A DNA stretch of 45,709 bases, taken from Ophiothrix spiculata (Eukaryota; Echinodermata; Ophiuroidea; Amphilepidida; Ophiotrichidae). Below the pieces are notes generated by a model that was not told the DNA's origin, did no database searches, and saw only the letters and a list, made by a program, of their open reading frames with translations. How positions within the stretch are numbered: position 1 is the first letter of the stretch; the number at the start of each line of letters is the position of its first letter. This document shows positions 42,214 to 45,709 of this stretch, piece by piece. The stretch lies in the NCBI GenBank assembly GCA_000969725.1, contig JXSR01S047080.1; one strand, written 5' to 3'. The position numbers and the translations under genes were made by a program.

Positions 42214-43595
42214 ATATGTGGGGTGCTCCAGCAAAATGAGAGGAAAGTTGCAATTTTCAACAATGAGTTAATATCACCTATTTGAATTCTTCACATTCAC
42301 AGCTTCGAAATGACATATAATTGGTCATACTTTCCCGTTCCCTTTTCCATAAATAGATTCATTCATGTAACCATGTAAGGCGATTCAGAAAATAAAGAAT
42401 TGTCAAAAATTGACTTTATAGTACATGCACTATGTACCATTTAGCATGGTAACTAATATCTGCCTACATAGAGAATTGCCCGTTTTTACTAAAACAAGTC
42501 ATAAATTGGAATGATTAATGGTAAATAGTTCAGGATATGTTTTAAACACTTTAATAGTTACTGTGATGCATTAAACTTGAAACAGATCCCTTAGGGTCTT
42601 GGTGTTAATGACCTTCAATTAATTAGAGGCGGGCTATACAAGGGGAGAAATGGTGATGTTTCAAATCATTCTGTCCTAATTCTTATTTGATGCAGCTTGA
42701 TCCCCTGAATATTTTGACACTAAATTTGTAAAAATCGGACAAAAAATGAGAAGGTGCTGCCCAAAAAACTGATTGAGGGGGAGGGTGTCTGAGGAAGGTC
42801 TAAAAATGATAAATTTGCCAATTACTGTAATTATATACACGGTTGCTCATATAGTTGGAATAAAAATATTTTTACGACTTTTTTATGTAAAGGTCAATTT
42901 ATGATGAACATATCTGAAAACTGATGTTGTTCTGTGAAGAAATGGATCACATTCGGAGTTCCATTTCACACCCAACAAGATTACCTATCAAATCTGACCA
43001 AAAGCAACACAAGTTTCCAGAAATGATCATCATAGATTACCCTTTACATGAAAAAGTGGTAAAAATATTTTTATTCCAATGATGAGCAACCGTGTACCAA
43101 ATTTTAGCCATGTTTGTGACTATCTGTATGTATTTGAGGTCACAGAATCCATTTGTGAATGTTCCAGCAGTGTCACACTTTCCGAAATGGTGATATTGCC
43201 TCAATTTGGCTATCTACCGTATCCGTAGGCACCGCATCCGTAGGCACCACCACCCTTGTACTGCCAAGTTCAAACCATTGTCTCTCTTAAATTATGTAAC
43301 TCATGAAGACCAAATTACTGCCACAAATAGCAGAAAGTGTAAGCTTCCAAATGAGACATTAAACAAGTCCATAGGCTAAGGAGTAGTGAATTTACATCAA
43401 ATTAAGTTGGAGAACCAATGAAAAAATGTAACAACACCACCTTTTTAGCATACCCACATAATGACATGCTACCAAATGAGATTTTCACCAAAACCGAAAA
43501 TTGAATATTTTGCCCATGTTTCACTTCAGTAGCTGTTTTCTCAAAATCATCCAGTGCAACTTTCCTCTAGTTTTGCCAGAACACCCCTCACATAG
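42214..43595. mobile_element. Terminal-inverted-repeat element, 1.38 kb (GTGCTCTGGC family)
   Basis: The ends ATGTGGGGTGCTCCAGCAAA (42215) and the inverse TTTTGCCAGAACACCCCTCA (to 43594) match the ends of 9711-10295. The interior contains a nested hairpin (42837-43095). No transposase frame is seen. Confidence 0.75.
42837..43095. mobile_element. Nested hairpin element related to the 39974-40893 foldback
   Basis: ACACGGTTGCTCAT and GGAATAAAAATATTTTTAC are mirrored at 43058-43095. Inside, CATTCGGAG and AGATTACCTATCAAATCTGA resemble 40744-40792 of the foldback element. Confidence 0.7.
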
Positions 43596-43699
43596 GGGTT
43601 TGGAAAATATGGTTAGTAAATATATCATTTTCCCAATTATATATTGCCATCAACAGTTGATAGTACTCAGTGTGCGCCCCCCCCCCAAAAAAAAAACAA

Positions 43700-44255
43700 C
43701 AACAAAGTAGTGTTTTTGTATAATCCTGCTATCAGTAGTAGATATCTCGATACAGTCAAGTACATTGATATCAGCAGTAGATAGTGCAATACGTCGATCC
43801 TGGGTTTCCCAACCGGAAATCAATCTTTACCGAAATTTAATCTCACAATGCACTGATAAAGCATAACGATGCACCCAAATAGGCGTGAAATGGATGCGCA
43901 CTACCACCCATCCTAAACAACAATTCAAATTGCCCGCTTTTAAGTATATGAATTGGAGGAGCTAATGTCACGGCTTATTAGTTTTATAGGCAAAACTGTG
44001 TTTGGGCTAAAATTTTGGTAAAGATTGACTTCAGGGTGGAAACCCAGGATCAACGTATACAGTTTGGTAATATCTCGATACAGTCTACTATATTGATATC
44101 AGCAGTAGATAGCGCAATACAGTTTGGTATATACTGCTATCTGTAGTAGATATCTCGATACAGTCTAGTACATTGATATCAGCAGTAGATAGCGCAATGC
44201 AGTTTTGTATATACTGCTATCAGAAGTAGATGTATTGCTATCAGCAGTTGATATA
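43700..44255 (+). repeat. 80-bp minisatellite split by a MITE
   Basis: Units contain GATATCTCGATACAGTCTAG, TACATTGATATCAGCAGTAG and ATAGCGCAATACAG. ATATCTCGATA occurs at 43742, 44070 and 44150 (80 bases apart for the last two). A MITE separates the first unit from the rest. Confidence 0.82.
43791..44056. mobile_element. MITE, 266 bp, inserted in the minisatellite
   Basis: ACGTCGATCCTGGGTTTCC at the left and GGAAACCCAGGATCAACGT at the right are inverted; pairing continues through AATCAATCTTTACCGAAATTT. No coding capacity. Confidence 0.82.
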
Positions 44256-44637
44256 AAGTACGATTACCTTAGTTAAAATATGTTGTATATTTAAAAGACA
44301 AAGGTCTTAGTTTACAATAGTTTGCAAAATCGTAAATGACAAAATAATTATCAATTTGGTCTATCCCCACAAAAGACACCTGTCAATCAAAATTGGTACA
44401 AATTAATTTTACGTTTTATGCCATATCTCCCAAACTATAAAGAATATGGAGGTGAAATTTTGGACGTACAATCAGAAAAATACGGGCTTTAAAATATGTG
44501 ACTATCTTTAGTTAGTCCCAGCGCAGACTAAGTGATTTTTTGTTCTTCTGGAATAATTTCCCAATGTTTTAAAACAGACAAATGATCAAATTAGAGAAAC
44601 TTCAGTATAAATCATCAAGCTAGGACATAATCATAGA
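44256..44637. other. Nothing recognised
   Basis: AT-rich sequence between the minisatellite and the second dispersed repeat copy, with no supported feature. Confidence 0.5.
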
Positions 44638-45545
44638 TATCAAAAAAAGGTGTATTTTTCAAGAGATCGAATTCACTTAGTCTATAGGAATAATTTAGTC
44701 ATGCTTTGTGCATACAGACCTTACAGATTAAATTTCCTTTTATGAAAACCAACAGGATTTGATGTTTAAAAAATCATTTTACAATATATATGATACAAAA
44801 CGTACTCTTAAACCAATATTTTAAGCTGTGTCATTGTGACCTGCAATAGACATTTTGTCATATCCATCATCCTCTGGAGCCTCATTTTGCTACTGGATGC
44901 TTTAGAGGGGCTAGCCTGGATTCCACTTAACATTACAACTTGTGGAAATGTTTTTTTAAAGCTTGAAAATGTATTGAAATCAAAAGGTCAAAAAATCTAC
45001 TCATTAATGGCTAAAATTGAGAGAGAATTAAAGGGACTAGCCTAGATTCCATCTAGAATTAAATATTTATGGAAATGCTCTAAACAAAGCTTAAAAGTAT
45101 AGTAAAATCCAAAAAAGTGCAAACAATTACATACAAATGGCTCAAATTGAGAGAGAATTAATTTGCAATATATATTGTGTGTTTCCTAAATCCTAACTTT
45201 TGTACCTCAGATGGATTTACCAGATAAAAGATCAAACAAAGCTCCTGGAGATAATTTAAAATATATCAAAAGGGAAACAATATCATCAAAAATAATTTAT
45301 TTGGTAATCAAAAGTGTAGAAAAATTTTTTTTTATCAGTTTTCAAACTACAAACACTGTTTTCACACCCTTTTTGTCTCCGGCGACAAAAATTAAAGTAG
45401 GTAAAGAATTGCTATTTTCTCCAATGTTCCTCAAAATCATGGAAAACCACTTGAGGTTATATTATTATAAACATGTTCTATCGATTCAAGTAAAAAAAAA
45501 TATGCAGGTAAAAATAGTGGGAAGAATCTAGGCCAGTTCCTTTAC
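44638..45545 (+). repeat. Dispersed repeat, copy 2 of a pair
   Basis: It matches 41515-41925 to about 45030, then diverges and contains its own reiterated GGCTNAAATTGAGAGAGAAT block (45010, 45139). It ends with the shared TCTAGGCCAGTTCCTTTA. Open frames here follow the repeat and have no family features. Confidence 0.75.
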
Positions 45546-45709
45546 GGACGATCGCGGTGATAAGTTCCTACCTGTAGATTTTATTTATTTTTTGTCAGTT
45601 AATTGATAAGAGATTATAGATTATACAAACTTTACCAAAAAATTCAATGAAATTTATGATGAATGTATTCCACTTAAAAAAAAACAGAACAAACAGAAAG
45701 AAAACTGTA

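Noticed and set aside
43205-43255. Minus-strand glycine/tyrosine-rich peptide YKGGGAYGCGAYGYGR followed by a stop, after a possible acceptor
   Set aside because: It is only 16 codons, generated by a short direct repeat of ATCCGTAGGCACC inside a transposon; no partner exon is visible.
44836-45531. Open frames of 69 and 106 codons near the right edge
   Set aside because: The first is dispersed-repeat sequence also present near 41700-41890; the second is low complexity with no recognisable domain.

Overview
This is an AT-rich, intron-rich animal genomic window. It holds parts or all of three conserved protein-coding genes, separated and filled by dense, mostly non-autonomous mobile DNA. The gene set, the DIRS-type retroelement, non-LTR retrotransposon tails, TTAGGG-like interstitial repeats and many inverted-repeat elements fit a marine invertebrate, probably a non-vertebrate deuterostome such as an echinoderm, hemichordate or amphioxus. 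That placement is inference and cannot be narrowed from the sequence. There is one assembly gap (17228-17937). I see no tRNA, rRNA or CRISPR.

Region 1 (1-11.3 kb, + strand): the last eight coding exons of a cationic amino acid transporter of the SLC7A1-4 (CAT) type, with clean GT-AG introns and phases that join. The 5' exons lie upstream of the window. Its introns carry a DIRS-like retroelement remnant (3018-5421), a LINE tail, a hAT-like MITE with an 8-bp target duplication and other inverted-repeat elements.

Region 2 (11.4-18.4 kb): intergenic repeat country. It has a terminal-inverted-repeat element with internal tandem units, TGACCT-rich arrays, a 966-bp inverted-repeat element, and a 3.45-kb structure with about 1.4-kb inverted arms interrupted by the assembly gap.

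Region 3 (19.7-37.3 kb): two head-to-head genes whose start codons are 303 bp apart. On the - strand are five exons of an SZRD1-like gene (SUZ RNA-binding domain; 167 residues) with a lysine-rich tail instead of the usual C-terminal motif. On the + strand are three exons of TTC36 (186 residues), complete from start to stop. The short intergenic space is a likely bidirectional promoter and contains a DR1-like nuclear-receptor site. The last coding stretch of TTC36, including its stop codon and an overlapping AATAAA, is tandemly duplicated with a 60-bp period.

Region 4 (37.8-45.7 kb): no host gene recognised. It contains a LINE reverse transcriptase interrupted by about 0.78 kb of inserted DNA, a 920-bp near-complete foldback element, a 1.4-kb terminal-inverted-repeat element with a nested hairpin related to that foldback, an 80-bp minisatellite broken by a MITE, and a direct repeat about 3.1 kb apart.

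The strongest candidates for something undescribed are the exact 14-mer that recurs six times inside TTC36 intron 1 (32451-33246), a 32-bp perfect palindrome exactly flanked by 7-bp direct repeats (38433-38478), and the set of short perfect hairpins in the SZRD1 introns.
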